A DNA stretch of 64,000 nt from Streptomyces sp. ISL-96 (GTDB lineage Bacteria > Actinomycetota > Actinomycetes > Streptomycetales > Streptomycetaceae), in the NCBI RefSeq assembly GCF_018614035.1, contig NZ_JAGGPA010000001.1:62001-126000 (forward strand), given 5' to 3'. Every line of letters starts with the position of its first letter. The stretch's first letter is position 1. A program made the translations under genes and the position numbers. Of this stretch, positions 17,239 through 24,920 are shown in pieces. The notes below the pieces were generated by a model. It searched no databases. It saw nothing but the letters and a program-made list of their open reading frames with translations, and was not told the origin of the DNA.

Positions 17239-18402
17239 ATGGCGACATTCCCACCCCTGACCCTGGAGGACCGGACCACCGGCAGCCTGATCGGCGCGGC
17301 AGTCGGCGACGCGCTGGGCGGCCCGGTCGAAGGCTGGACCCCCGAACAGATCACCGAACGCCACAACGGCCGCGTCCACGGCATCGTCGGCCCCTTCCAC
17401 GAAGACTGGCGTACGGCGCGCCCCATCGCCCCGTACCACAAGGGCGACGGCCACATCACGGACGACACCCTCATGACCCACGCCCTGGTCCGCGTGTACG
17501 ACGCCGTACGCGACCACCTGGACGCCTACTCAATCGCCGACCACCTGGTCCCCGAACTGATCGAATCCCCCATCTGGATCCCGGAGTTGGAATCCGAGGC
17601 CCTCCCCCTCCAGCGCATCTTCCTGGCCGAGAAGTGGATCGTCGCGCGCCTCCACTACGGCCACGTGGACCCCCGCGAAGCCGGCACGGGCAACATCGTC
17701 AACTGCGGCGCCGCGATGTACATGGCCCCGGTCGGCCTGGTCAACGCGGGCAACCCCCCAGCGGCGTACGCCGAAGCAATCGACATCGCCGGCGCGCACC
17801 AGTCGTCGTACGGACGCGAGGCAGCCGGAGTCTTCGCCGCCGCGGTAGCCGCCGCCTGCGCCCCCGAAGCCACCCCCGCCACAGTGGTGGACACGTGCCT
17901 GTCCCTCGCCAAGGACGGCACCCGCGCAGCAATCGAAGCAGTGGCCGAAGCAGCGGTCCGCCACCACGACTTCGAGTCCGCACTGACCCCCCTCCGCAGC
18001 GCCGTCGCCCCCTTCGACACGGTCGGTCCGGACTACCGCAAACCGTCCCTGGCCGCCCGCCGCCCCTCCCGCCTGCACTCCATCGAGGAGCTTCCCATCG
18101 CCCTCGGCATGCTCCTGGTAGCCGGCGGCGACTACCGCCGCACCGTCCTGGGCTCGGTCAATTACGGCCGCGACTGCGACTCGATCGCCACGATGAGCGG
18201 CGCGATCGCCGGCGCGATGCACGGCGAATCAGCCATCCCGTCCGACTGGTCAAAAACAATCGCCGAGGCAAGCCGCACCGACCTGCACGCCCCACCCCGG
18301 ACCCTCGCGGCCGTAACCCGCGAGGTGTACGCCCGAGACATGGAGCGCCGCCGGACCCACGAGGCGACCTTCGCGGCCCTGACGGGCACGCCATGCGGCT
18401 GA
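17239..18402 (+). CDS. ADP-ribosylglycohydrolase family protein (copy 3 of 4)
   Basis: 387 aa, starting 7 nt after copy 2. Family landmarks: TGSLIGAAVGDALGGPVEGW (about 13-32), GDGHITDDTLMTHALVRVY (about 73-91) with an intact TDDT metal motif, and SVNYGRDCDSIATMSGAIAG (about 304-323) with intact Asp-x-Asp-Ser ligands. The mid-region NCGAAMYMAPVGLVNAGNPP is the substrate-loop segment seen in the ARH-like group often annotated as crystallin J1-like. All catalytic ligands are present. The gene overlaps copy 4 by 10 nt. Confidence 0.92.
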   Translation: MATFPPLTLEDRTTGSLIGAAVGDALGGPVEGWTPEQITERHNGRVHGIVGPFHEDWRTARPIAPYHKGDGHITDDTLMTHALVRVYDAVRDHLDAYSIADHLVPELIESPIWIPELESEALPLQRIFLAEKWIVARLHYGHVDPREAGTGNIVNCGAAMYMAPVGLVNAGNPPAAYAEAIDIAGAHQSSYGREAAGVFAAAVAAACAPEATPATVVDTCLSLAKDGTRAAIEAVAEAAVRHHDFESALTPLRSAVAPFDTVGPDYRKPSLAARRPSRLHSIEELPIALGMLLVAGGDYRRTVLGSVNYGRDCDSIATMSGAIAGAMHGESAIPSDWSKTIAEASRTDLHAPPRTLAAVTREVYARDMERRRTHEATFAALTGTPCG

Positions 18403-19955
18403 CCTGGCTGCAACCGGAGGACCTGATCACCCACGAGCTGCGCCAGGCATCGGAGGACGGCCGCGACGCGACAGAGATCCGCACCCGCTGGCAATCGGCA
18501 GGCGGCACGCCCACCCCACCGACCACGGGCGCGTCCCCCACCCCCGCACCACACCTGCGCACCCTGGCAGAAACCCTCCTGACCGAACTCTCCCAACTCC
18601 CCACACCCCACCCAGAACCAACCACCCTCCCCGCCATCAGATCAGCCTGCCCAGCCTGGCCACACACCCCCACCCCACCCAAAAGCGCGCCACCGGACGG
18701 CGCCGGGAGCACCCCGCGGCACAACATCGCGGTGCCAGGAGGGGACGTGCCGGGGCGCTCCCCGCAGGGCGTTGAACGCAACCACCCCGAACAACACCCA
18801 GTACCCGAACGTTCGACGCCCGAGGAGACGCCCCGGCGCGGCACCGACCCCAAAGCCCCCGCAACCAGTGGCCACACCCGACCCGCAAACCCCACCGCAG
18901 CCCTCCTCAACCGCCTCCACGCCGCCTGGCTGGGCCGCGCCGCCGGCTGCCTCCTCGGCAAACCGGTCGAGAAACTCCCCCTCACCGCCATCCGCCAACT
19001 GGCCACCGCCGCCGGCAACTGGCCCCTGACCACCTGGTTCACAGCCCAAGGTGTCCCCCGCCACCTCCTCGCCCGCCACCCCTGGAACCGCCGCTCCGCC
19101 CCCACCTCACTCGCCGAGAACATCAACGGCATGCCGGAGGACGACGACCTGAACTACCCCCTCCTGAACCTGCTCCTCCTCCAACGCCACACCAAGTCCT
19201 TCACGACAACCCAGCTCGCCCACCTATGGCTGGACGAACTCCCGGCCGGCCGCACATTCACCGCCGAACGCATCGCCTACCGCAACCTCCTCCAAGGCCT
19301 GGCACCCCCTCAAACAGCAACCCGCCACAACCCGTTCCGAGAATGGATCGGCGCCCTGATCCGCGCGGACCTCCACGGCTGGACACACCCCGGCAACCCG
19401 GCCGCCGCCGCCGAACAGGCCCACCGAGACGCCACCCTCACCCACACCGCCAACGGCGTGTACGGCGCGATGTTCATCGCCGCGACCATCGCCGAAGCCG
19501 CCACCGGCACCACCGACGTACACCACTGCCTGCGCACCGGCCTGACCGTCGTCCCCCCGAAGTCCCGCCTGGCCCAAGCAGTCCGCCACGGCATCGAAAC
19601 AGCCAGAACAACCCGCGACTTCGACACCGTCGTGGACGACCTCCACGCCACCTACGGCCACCACCACTGGGTGCACGTCATCCCGAACGCCGCCCTCATC
19701 GCCGCCGCCCTCACCCACGCCGACGGCGACTTCACCGGCTCCATCTGCCGCGCGGTGTCCGGCGGCTGGGACACCGACTCCAACGGGGCCACCACAGGCA
19801 GCATCGCCGGCCTCCTGGCGGGCTCACCCGAAGCGATCCCCGCCCACTGGACCGCCCCCCTCCGCAACCGCCTGGCCACTTCCATCGCCGGCCTCGACGG
19901 CATCGGCTTCGACACCCTGGCCCACCTCACCCACACGGAGGCACACCGACCGTGA
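18393..19955 (+). CDS. ADP-ribosylglycohydrolase family protein with inserted linker (copy 4 of 4)
   Basis: 520 aa. ATG 18393 lies inside copy 3. The N-terminal 85 residues (MRLTWLQPEDLITHELRQAS) form a small separate domain. A Pro-rich linker of about 80 residues (85-165), partly encoded by a palindromic element, leads to the hydrolase domain from LHAAWLGRAAGCLLGKPVEK (about 172). Metal ligands appear as MPEDDDLNYPLL and GGWDTDSNGATTGSIAG, both intact. HTANGVYGAMFIAA is the substrate-loop segment. The stop is followed directly by a CoA-transferase gene (GTGA overlap). The domain is longer than in copies 1-3. Confidence 0.9.
   Translation: MRLTWLQPEDLITHELRQASEDGRDATEIRTRWQSAGGTPTPPTTGASPTPAPHLRTLAETLLTELSQLPTPHPEPTTLPAIRSACPAWPHTPTPPKSAPPDGAGSTPRHNIAVPGGDVPGRSPQGVERNHPEQHPVPERSTPEETPRRGTDPKAPATSGHTRPANPTAALLNRLHAAWLGRAAGCLLGKPVEKLPLTAIRQLATAAGNWPLTTWFTAQGVPRHLLARHPWNRRSAPTSLAENINGMPEDDDLNYPLLNLLLLQRHTKSFTTTQLAHLWLDELPAGRTFTAERIAYRNLLQGLAPPQTATRHNPFREWIGALIRADLHGWTHPGNPAAAAEQAHRDATLTHTANGVYGAMFIAATIAEAATGTTDVHHCLRTGLTVVPPKSRLAQAVRHGIETARTTRDFDTVVDDLHATYGHHHWVHVIPNAALIAAALTHADGDFTGSICRAVSGGWDTDSNGATTGSIAGLLAGSPEAIPAHWTAPLRNRLATSIAGLDGIGFDTLAHLTHTEAHRP
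18747..18844. repeat. Imperfect inverted repeat inserted in the copy 4 linker
   Basis: The left arm (18747-18778, beginning GTGCCGGGGCGCTCCCC and ending GGGCGTTGAACG) pairs with the right arm (18810-18844, beginning CGTTCGACGCCC and ending CCGGCGCGGCAC) over about 30 bp with a few mismatches and a 4-base bulge. The centre is A/C-rich (CAACCACCCCGAACAACACC). It interrupts no conserved domain and keeps the reading frame, adding part of a Pro-rich linker. The form suggests a small dispersed palindromic element. Confidence 0.6.
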
Positions 19956-21178
19956 CCACGAGAGAAGACCAAAAGATGACAACCACCACCCCGGCGCCCC
20001 TCACCGGCCTCCGCGTCCTGGACCTGGCCACCCTCTTCGCCGGCCCGCTGGCCGCCACGATGCTCGGCGACTTCGGCGCGGACGTAATCAAGGTCGAGCA
20101 CCCCACCAGACCCGACCCCTCCCGCGGCCACGGCCCGTCCAAAGACGGCATCGGCCTGTGGTGGAAACTCCTCGGCCGCAACAAGCGCACGATCACCCTC
20201 GACCTCTCCGCCCCCACCGGCCGCGACGCCCTCCTGCGCCTGGCGGCCACCACAGACGTGATCATCGAGAACTTCCGCCCGGGCACCCTGGAAAAGTGGG
20301 GCCTCGGTCCAACCGAGCTGAGCGCCGCAAACCCCCGCCTGGTCCTGACCCGCGTCACCGGCTTCGGCCAGTTCGGCCCGTACTCCCACCGCCCGGGCTT
20401 CGGCACACTCGCCGAGGCGATGAGCGGTTTCGCGGCGATGACCGGCGACCCCGAGGGCCCACCCACGCTCCCCCCGTTCGGCCTGGCCGACTCGATCGCC
20501 GCCCTAGCAACCGCCTACGCCGTAATGACCGCACTCACGGCCCGCACCACAACCAACCGCGGCCAGGTGGTCGACATGGCCATCATCGAACCGATCCTCA
20601 CGATCCTCGGCCCCCAGCCGCTCTGGTACGACCAGCTCGGCTACGTCCAGCCCCGCACCGGAAACCGCTCCCGCAACAACGCCCCCCGCAACACCTATCG
20701 CACCGCCGACGGCGCCTGGGTGGCCGTCTCCACGTCGGCCCAGTCCGTGGCCGAGCGCGTGATGCGCCTGGTGGGCCGCCCCGACCTGATCGACGAGCCA
20801 TGGTTCACCACGGGCAGCGGCCGCGCCGAGCACGCGGACGAACTCGACGAGGCGGTCGGCCACTGGATCTCGCGCCGCACCCGCGACGAGGCGCTGGCCG
20901 CGTTCGAGAAGGCGGAAGCAGCGATCGCCCCCATCTACGACGTGCAGGACGTCATGACCGACCCGCAGTACCGCGCACTGGATACGATCACCAAGATCGA
21001 GGACCCGGAACTAGGCCCGCTGCGCATGCAGAACGTCCTCTTCCGCCTCTCCGAAACCCCCGGCGCGATCCGCTGGGCCGGCCGCCCCCACAACGCCGAC
21101 ACCCAGGCCGTACTCACCGAAGCGGGCCTCTCCGAGTCCGACATCGCCACCCTCCGCGCCACCGGCGGCACAAAATGA
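19952..21178 (+). CDS. CaiB/BaiF class III CoA-transferase family protein
   Basis: 408 aa from GTG 19952 (GTGA overlap with the previous stop; GGAGG 10 nt upstream); ATG 19976 is an alternative start. Family landmarks: LRVLDLATLFAGPLAATMLG, DFGADVIKVEHPTRPDPSRG, NKRTITLDLSAPTGRDALLR and IENFRPGTLEKWGL. The catalytic Asp, which forms an aspartyl-CoA thioester intermediate, is D208 in RGQVVDMAIIEP. It transfers CoA between carboxylic acids. In an operon with a CitE-like lyase it would activate an acid that the lyase then cleaves. The natural acid is not evident. Confidence 0.93.
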   Translation: MTTREDQKMTTTTPAPLTGLRVLDLATLFAGPLAATMLGDFGADVIKVEHPTRPDPSRGHGPSKDGIGLWWKLLGRNKRTITLDLSAPTGRDALLRLAATTDVIIENFRPGTLEKWGLGPTELSAANPRLVLTRVTGFGQFGPYSHRPGFGTLAEAMSGFAAMTGDPEGPPTLPPFGLADSIAALATAYAVMTALTARTTTNRGQVVDMAIIEPILTILGPQPLWYDQLGYVQPRTGNRSRNNAPRNTYRTADGAWVAVSTSAQSVAERVMRLVGRPDLIDEPWFTTGSGRAEHADELDEAVGHWISRRTRDEALAAFEKAEAAIAPIYDVQDVMTDPQYRALDTITKIEDPELGPLRMQNVLFRLSETPGAIRWAGRPHNADTQAVLTEAGLSESDIATLRATGGTK

Positions 21179-22020
21179 CATCCCCACTGACGGCACTGAC
21201 CGCCCTGACCTGGCTGTACGTACCGGGTGACCGCCCGGAGACGGTAGCCAAGGCGCTGGGTGCCGGCGCCGATGTCGTGATCGTCGACCTGGAGGACGCG
21301 GTCGCGCCCGACCGCAAGGAGTACGCCCGCTCAGCCACCGCCGAGCTACTCACCGAGCGCCCGTCCGCCACTCCGGTCCACGTCCGCGTGAACGCCCTCG
21401 GCAGCCTCTTCGCCGAGGCCGATCTGCACGCCCTGGCCCGGCTGCCCGGCCTCGCGGCCCTCCGCCTCCCCAAGGTCACCGACCCGTCCGAGGTGCGGCA
21501 CGTCGCGAACCTGATGCCCGACGTACCGCTGTACGCCCTGCTCGAATCGGCTCTGGGCATCGAGCACGCCCACGCCATCGCGGGGGCGCACCCCTACCTG
21601 CGGGGCATCGCACTGGGCGAGGCCGACCTCCGGGCGGATCTGGGCGTACGGGACGACGCCGGCCTCGCGTGGCCGCGCAGCCGGGTGGTGGTCGCCGCGC
21701 GGGCGGCGGGCCTGGAGCCACCGGTCCAGTCGGTGCACCCGGACATCCGTGACCTGGACGGCCTGGCGGAGTCGTGCGCGCGGGGGCGGGCACTGGGCTT
21801 CCTGGGCCGTACAGCGCTGCACCCTCGCCAGCTGCCGGTGATCGAGCGAGCGTTCCTCCCCACGCCTCAAGAAGTCGAGGAGGCGGAGGAAATCGTCAAA
21901 GCGGCGGCAGCGGACGGCGGCGCACTGGCCCTACCCGACGGCCGCTTCGTAGACACGGCGGTAGTAACGGCCGCCCACCGAACCCTCTCCCTGGCATCCC
22001 GCCGGGGCTGGACGCACTAG
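21175..22020 (+). CDS. HpcH/HpaI aldolase / CitE-like CoA-ester lyase
   Basis: 281 aa, ATG overlapping the previous stop (ATGA). TIM-barrel landmarks: LYVPGDRPETVAKALGAGAD (about 14-33), VIVDLEDAVAPDRKEYAR (about 36-53), YALLESALGIEHAHAIAG (about 121-138) and the Mg2+-binding IALGEADLRADLGV (about 143-156). Stand-alone CitE proteins cleave malyl-CoA, citramalyl-CoA or related beta-hydroxyacyl-CoAs. Coupled to a class III CoA-transferase, it suggests an acid -> CoA ester -> cleavage route. It ends the operon and shares a CTAG sequence with the convergent lgt stop. Confidence 0.92.
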   Translation: MTSPLTALTALTWLYVPGDRPETVAKALGAGADVVIVDLEDAVAPDRKEYARSATAELLTERPSATPVHVRVNALGSLFAEADLHALARLPGLAALRLPKVTDPSEVRHVANLMPDVPLYALLESALGIEHAHAIAGAHPYLRGIALGEADLRADLGVRDDAGLAWPRSRVVVAARAAGLEPPVQSVHPDIRDLDGLAESCARGRALGFLGRTALHPRQLPVIERAFLPTPQEVEEAEEIVKAAAADGGALALPDGRFVDTAVVTAAHRTLSLASRRGWTH

Positions 22021-22946
22021 TCCTTGGCCTCGGCGTCAGCCTTGGCATCGTGACCGGCACCGGCATCCGCATCCGCACCGGCATCCGCACCGGCATCCGC
22101 ATCGGCGTCGCCACCCGCGTCGCCCTTCTCCAAAGAGACCGGCTCGACGATCTCCTCGCGCCCCGGCCGCACCTTCGCCGAGATCACGAAGTAAGCGACG
22201 GCGAGCACGAACACCACGATCGAGGTCCACACGTTGAGCCGCAGCCCCAGCACGTGGTGCGCCTCGTCGACCCGCATGTACTCGATCCAGCCGCGGCCGG
22301 TGCAGTACAGCGCGACGTACAGCGCGAAGACCCGCCCGTGCCCGAGCTTGAAGCGACGGTCGGCCCAGATGACCACCATCGCCGCACCGACACACCACAG
22401 CGACTCGTACAGGAAGGTCGGGTGGTACGTCCCCGCCTCGCGGTTCACGCCCTCTGAGATCTTGAGCGCCCACGGCAGATCGGTCGGCCGACCGTACAGC
22501 TCCTGGTTGAACCAGTTGCCCCAACGCCCGATCGCCTGCGCGAAGGCGAGACCGGGAGCCATCGCGTCGGCCCAGGCCGGGAGCGGGATCCCGCGGCGGC
22601 GGCAGCCGATCCAGGCGCCGACCGCGCCGAGAGCCACGGCGCCCCAGATACCGAGGCCGCCCTCCCAGATCTTGAACGCGTCGACCCAGTTCTGACCCTC
22701 GCTGAAGTACAGCTGGTAATCGGTGATGACGTGGTAGAGCCGCCCGCCGACCAGGCCGAAGGGAACCGCCCACACAGCGATGTCGGCCACCGTCCCGGCT
22801 TTACCTCCCCGGGCGATCCACCGCTTGTTGCCGTACCAGACGGCCACAAAAACGCCAATGATGATGCAGAACGCGTAGCCGCGGAGCGGGATCGGTCCGA
22901 GCTCGATCACACCGGTCGACGGGCTGGGGATATAGGCAAGTTCCAT
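22017..22946 (-). CDS. lgt: Prolipoprotein diacylglyceryl transferase
   Basis: 309 aa from ATG 22946. It transfers diacylglycerol from phosphatidylglycerol to the lipobox Cys of prolipoproteins at the cytoplasmic membrane. About seven spans; landmarks are GLVGGRLYHVITDY, EGGLGIWGAVALG, the Lgt signature IGRWGNWFNQELYGRPTDLP (about 136-155) and the GRGWIEYMRVDE segment. The final 35 residues are Asp/Ala/Gly repeats encoded by 12-bp units between 22060 and 22110, absent from the catalytic core. LspA at 61496 acts next in the pathway. Confidence 0.97.
   Translation of the reverse strand: MELAYIPSPSTGVIELGPIPLRGYAFCIIIGVFVAVWYGNKRWIARGGKAGTVADIAVWAVPFGLVGGRLYHVITDYQLYFSEGQNWVDAFKIWEGGLGIWGAVALGAVGAWIGCRRRGIPLPAWADAMAPGLAFAQAIGRWGNWFNQELYGRPTDLPWALKISEGVNREAGTYHPTFLYESLWCVGAAMVVIWADRRFKLGHGRVFALYVALYCTGRGWIEYMRVDEAHHVLGLRLNVWTSIVVFVLAVAYFVISAKVRPGREEIVEPVSLEKGDAGGDADADAGADAGADADAGAGHDAKADAEAKD
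22060..22110. repeat. Short tandem repeats in the lgt 3' end
   Basis: Units of CCGGCATCCGCA and the half-unit TCCGCA repeat about four times, encoding the ADAGADAGADAD-type tail of Lgt. Such tracts vary in copy number by slippage. Confidence 0.7.
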
Positions 22947-23039
22947 GGCAGGGTCGACGCTACCCTGCCGGGCGGGACGTACGGCAACCCACCCGGCAAC
23001 GTCTGGATAACGAGCGGTCCCACACCGCACGCCCAGCGC

Positions 23040-23984
23040 CTACGGCGTGAGCGGGGGCACGGACGCCTGAGGCTGAGAAGCAGCCGGAGGCACTGAAGCC
23101 CGGGGCGCGGACGAAGCCGGAGGGGCGGGCGCCGGGGATGCCGGGGACGCCGGGGACGGGGACGCCGGCGGCGTGGCGGTCGCCGTTCCCGCCTTCTTGC
23201 CCTTGTTCGCCTCGGCGACCCACTTCTTCAGGTTGTCCGGCGAGATCTGCTCGTCGCCCTTCTTCGGGAAGATGGACTCCCCGTTGAGCTGCACGGTCGG
23301 CGTCCCCTGGAAGTTGCCCTTCTGGAACGCCTCATTCGACTTCCGCACCCACCCGTTGTGCGTCCCGTCGGCCACACACTGCTTGAACGTGTCGGTGACG
23401 AGCCCGTCGACCTTGTTAGCCAGCTCGATCAGCCGGCTGTCCTTGCTGAAGGCGTCGTCGGTCTCGGGCGGCTGGTTCTGGTACAGCACGTCGTGGTACG
23501 GCACGAACTTGCCCACGTCCTGCGCGCACGCCGCAGCATTCGCCGACTTCAGCGAGCCGGAGCCGCCCATGTTCCCGTCAATGAGCGTGGCCAGGTGGTA
23601 CTCGATCTTGATCTGGCCCGCCCGCTCCAACTCATGGATCGTTTCCCGGAAGGCGTTCTCGAACTGGGCGCAGGCCGGGCAGCGGAAGTCCTCCCACACC
23701 GTGAGGGTCGACGGTGCGTCCTTCGCCCCCACCGGGATCATCGGATCGCCCTTGGGGTCCGTGCCCTTGGGCGTCACCACAGCATTCGCGCTGTCGTCGC
23801 CGTCCCCGTCCGAGCCCATGTTCGCGGCGAGGATGCCCGCCACGGCGGCCAGGCCCAGGACGCCGACCACGGCGGCGGCCACGATCAGTGTCCGCCTGCG
23901 CTTGTCACGCGCCTTCTGCGCCTCGCGCTCCTCGATGAGGCGCTCGCGGGCGGTTCGTTTTCCGTCACGGTTCTTGTCGCTCAC
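23040..23984 (-). CDS. Membrane-anchored DsbA-like thioredoxin-fold protein
   Basis: 314 aa from GTG 23984; the frame continues upstream, but a terminator hairpin at 23999-24028 lies there. A basic N-terminus (TARERLIEEREAQKARDKRR) precedes one membrane span (TLIVAAAVVGVLGLAAVAGI, about 32-51). The extracytoplasmic domain has the active site FRCPACAQFENAF (CPAC, about 102) and the cis-Pro loop QGTPTVQLNG (about 226). This is the DSBA_2/DsbG-like group. The last 55 residues are Pro/Ala/Ser-rich. It likely catalyses thiol-disulfide exchange on secreted proteins. A paralogue is at 52525. Confidence 0.9.
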   Translation of the reverse strand: MSDKNRDGKRTARERLIEEREAQKARDKRRRTLIVAAAVVGVLGLAAVAGILAANMGSDGDGDDSANAVVTPKGTDPKGDPMIPVGAKDAPSTLTVWEDFRCPACAQFENAFRETIHELERAGQIKIEYHLATLIDGNMGGSGSLKSANAAACAQDVGKFVPYHDVLYQNQPPETDDAFSKDSRLIELANKVDGLVTDTFKQCVADGTHNGWVRKSNEAFQKGNFQGTPTVQLNGESIFPKKGDEQISPDNLKKWVAEANKGKKAGTATATPPASPSPASPASPAPAPPASSAPRASVPPAASQPQASVPPLTP

Positions 23985-23998
23985 ATCCGCAGCAACGA

Positions 23999-24028
23999 AC
24001 CGGGGAGGCACCAGCGTGCCTCCCCGGT
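23999..24028 (-). terminator. Terminator after trpA
   Basis: A perfect 13-bp stem, ACCGGGGAGGCAC (23999-24011) with GTGCCTCCCCGGT (24016-24028), closes on CAGC. It lies between trpA and the DsbA-like gene, without a T tract, as is usual in Streptomyces. Confidence 0.8.
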
Positions 24029-24060
24029 CCAGGTCCACCCGTACGGGTTACACCACTCAG

Positions 24061-24110
24061 TTGTCCGTGTCAGGTGTTCGTGCCCGTTGTTCGTGTCAGC
24101 CGTTCGTGCC
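24061..24110. repeat. 26-bp tandem duplication over the trpA stop
   Basis: TTGTCCGTGTCAGGTGTTCG... (24061-24084) and TTGTTCGTGTCAGCCGTTCG... (24087-24110) match at 21 of 24 positions, two bases apart. The second copy contains the trpA stop codon. Confidence 0.65.
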
Positions 24111-24920
24111 GCCCCTGCGGACGCCTTCAGCCAGCTCCCCGGCCAGCGCCCGTACGGCGGCAAGACCCGCCTCAGCATCCGGCGCGTCCAGCAGCCGCTG
24201 CACGAAGGCCGAGCCGACGATCACACCGTCCGCGAAGGCGGCGACCTCCTTGGCCTGTACGGCGTTGGAGACCCCGAGCCCGACGCACACCGGAAGCTCC
24301 GTCGTCGCCCGCGTCCGCCGCACCAGGTCCTGCGCCTGCGCGCCCACCGACTCCCGCGTACCGGTCACGCCCATCAGCGAGGCCGCGTAGACGAACCCGG
24401 ACCCGGCCGCGGTGATCGTCGCGAGCCGCTCGTCCTTGCTGCTCGGCGCGACGACGAAGACCGTGGCCAGGCCCTGCTTCTCCGCGTGCTCGCGCCACAG
24501 CGCGGACTCCTGCACCGGCAGGTCGGGCAGGATGCAGCCCGCGCCACCGGCTTCGGCCAGCTCCGCCGTGAAGCGCTCGACGCCGTACCGGTCGATCGGA
24601 TTCCAGTACGTCATGACGAGCACCGGGGCCCCGGTCGCCTCGTGCGCTTCCCGGACCGTCCGCATCACGTCGGCGATCTTGACGCCACCGCGCAGCGCGA
24701 TGTCGTCGGCGGTCTGGATGACCGGGCCGTCGAGCACCGGGTCGCTGTGCGGCAGCCCGACCTCGACGACGTCCGCGCCGCCCGCGATGACCGCCTTGAC
24801 CGCGTCGATGCCGCCGTCGACGGTCGGGAATCCGGCCGGGAGGTAGGCGATGAGAGCCGCCCGGTCCTCGGACTTGGCGCGCGCCAGGGTGTCGGTCAGC
24901 AGCTGAATGTTCCCGCTCAC
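24096..24920 (-). CDS. trpA: Tryptophan synthase alpha chain
   Basis: 274 aa from GTG 24920 (GTGA overlap with the trpB stop). Splits indole-3-glycerol phosphate to indole and glyceraldehyde 3-phosphate. TIM-barrel landmarks: [19 protein letters not shown], the catalytic Glu53 in [11 protein letters not shown] and Asp64 in [10 protein letters not shown] (same 11-residue spacing as E. coli Glu49/Asp60), and the phosphate-binding [14 protein letters not shown] and [13 protein letters not shown] near the C-terminus. It channels indole to TrpB. It is last in the trpC-M-B-A run. Confidence 0.97.
   Translation of the reverse strand: MSGNIQLLTDTLARAKSEDRAALIAYLPAGFPTVDGGIDAVKAVIAGGADVVEVGLPHSDPVLDGPVIQTADDIALRGGVKIADVMRTVREAHEATGAPVLVMTYWNPIDRYGVERFTAELAEAGGAGCILPDLPVQESALWREHAEKQGLATVFVVAPSSKDERLATITAAGSGFVYAASLMGVTGTRESVGAQAQDLVRRTRATTELPVCVGLGVSNAVQAKEVAAFADGVIVGSAFVQRLLDAPDAEAGLAAVRALAGELAEGVRRGGTNG

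Noticed and set aside
16363..17260. Alternative Pro- and Arg-rich frames within the second ADP-ribosylglycohydrolase gene
   Set aside because: Frame-shifted shadows of a C-rich gene; composition is extreme and no motif is present.
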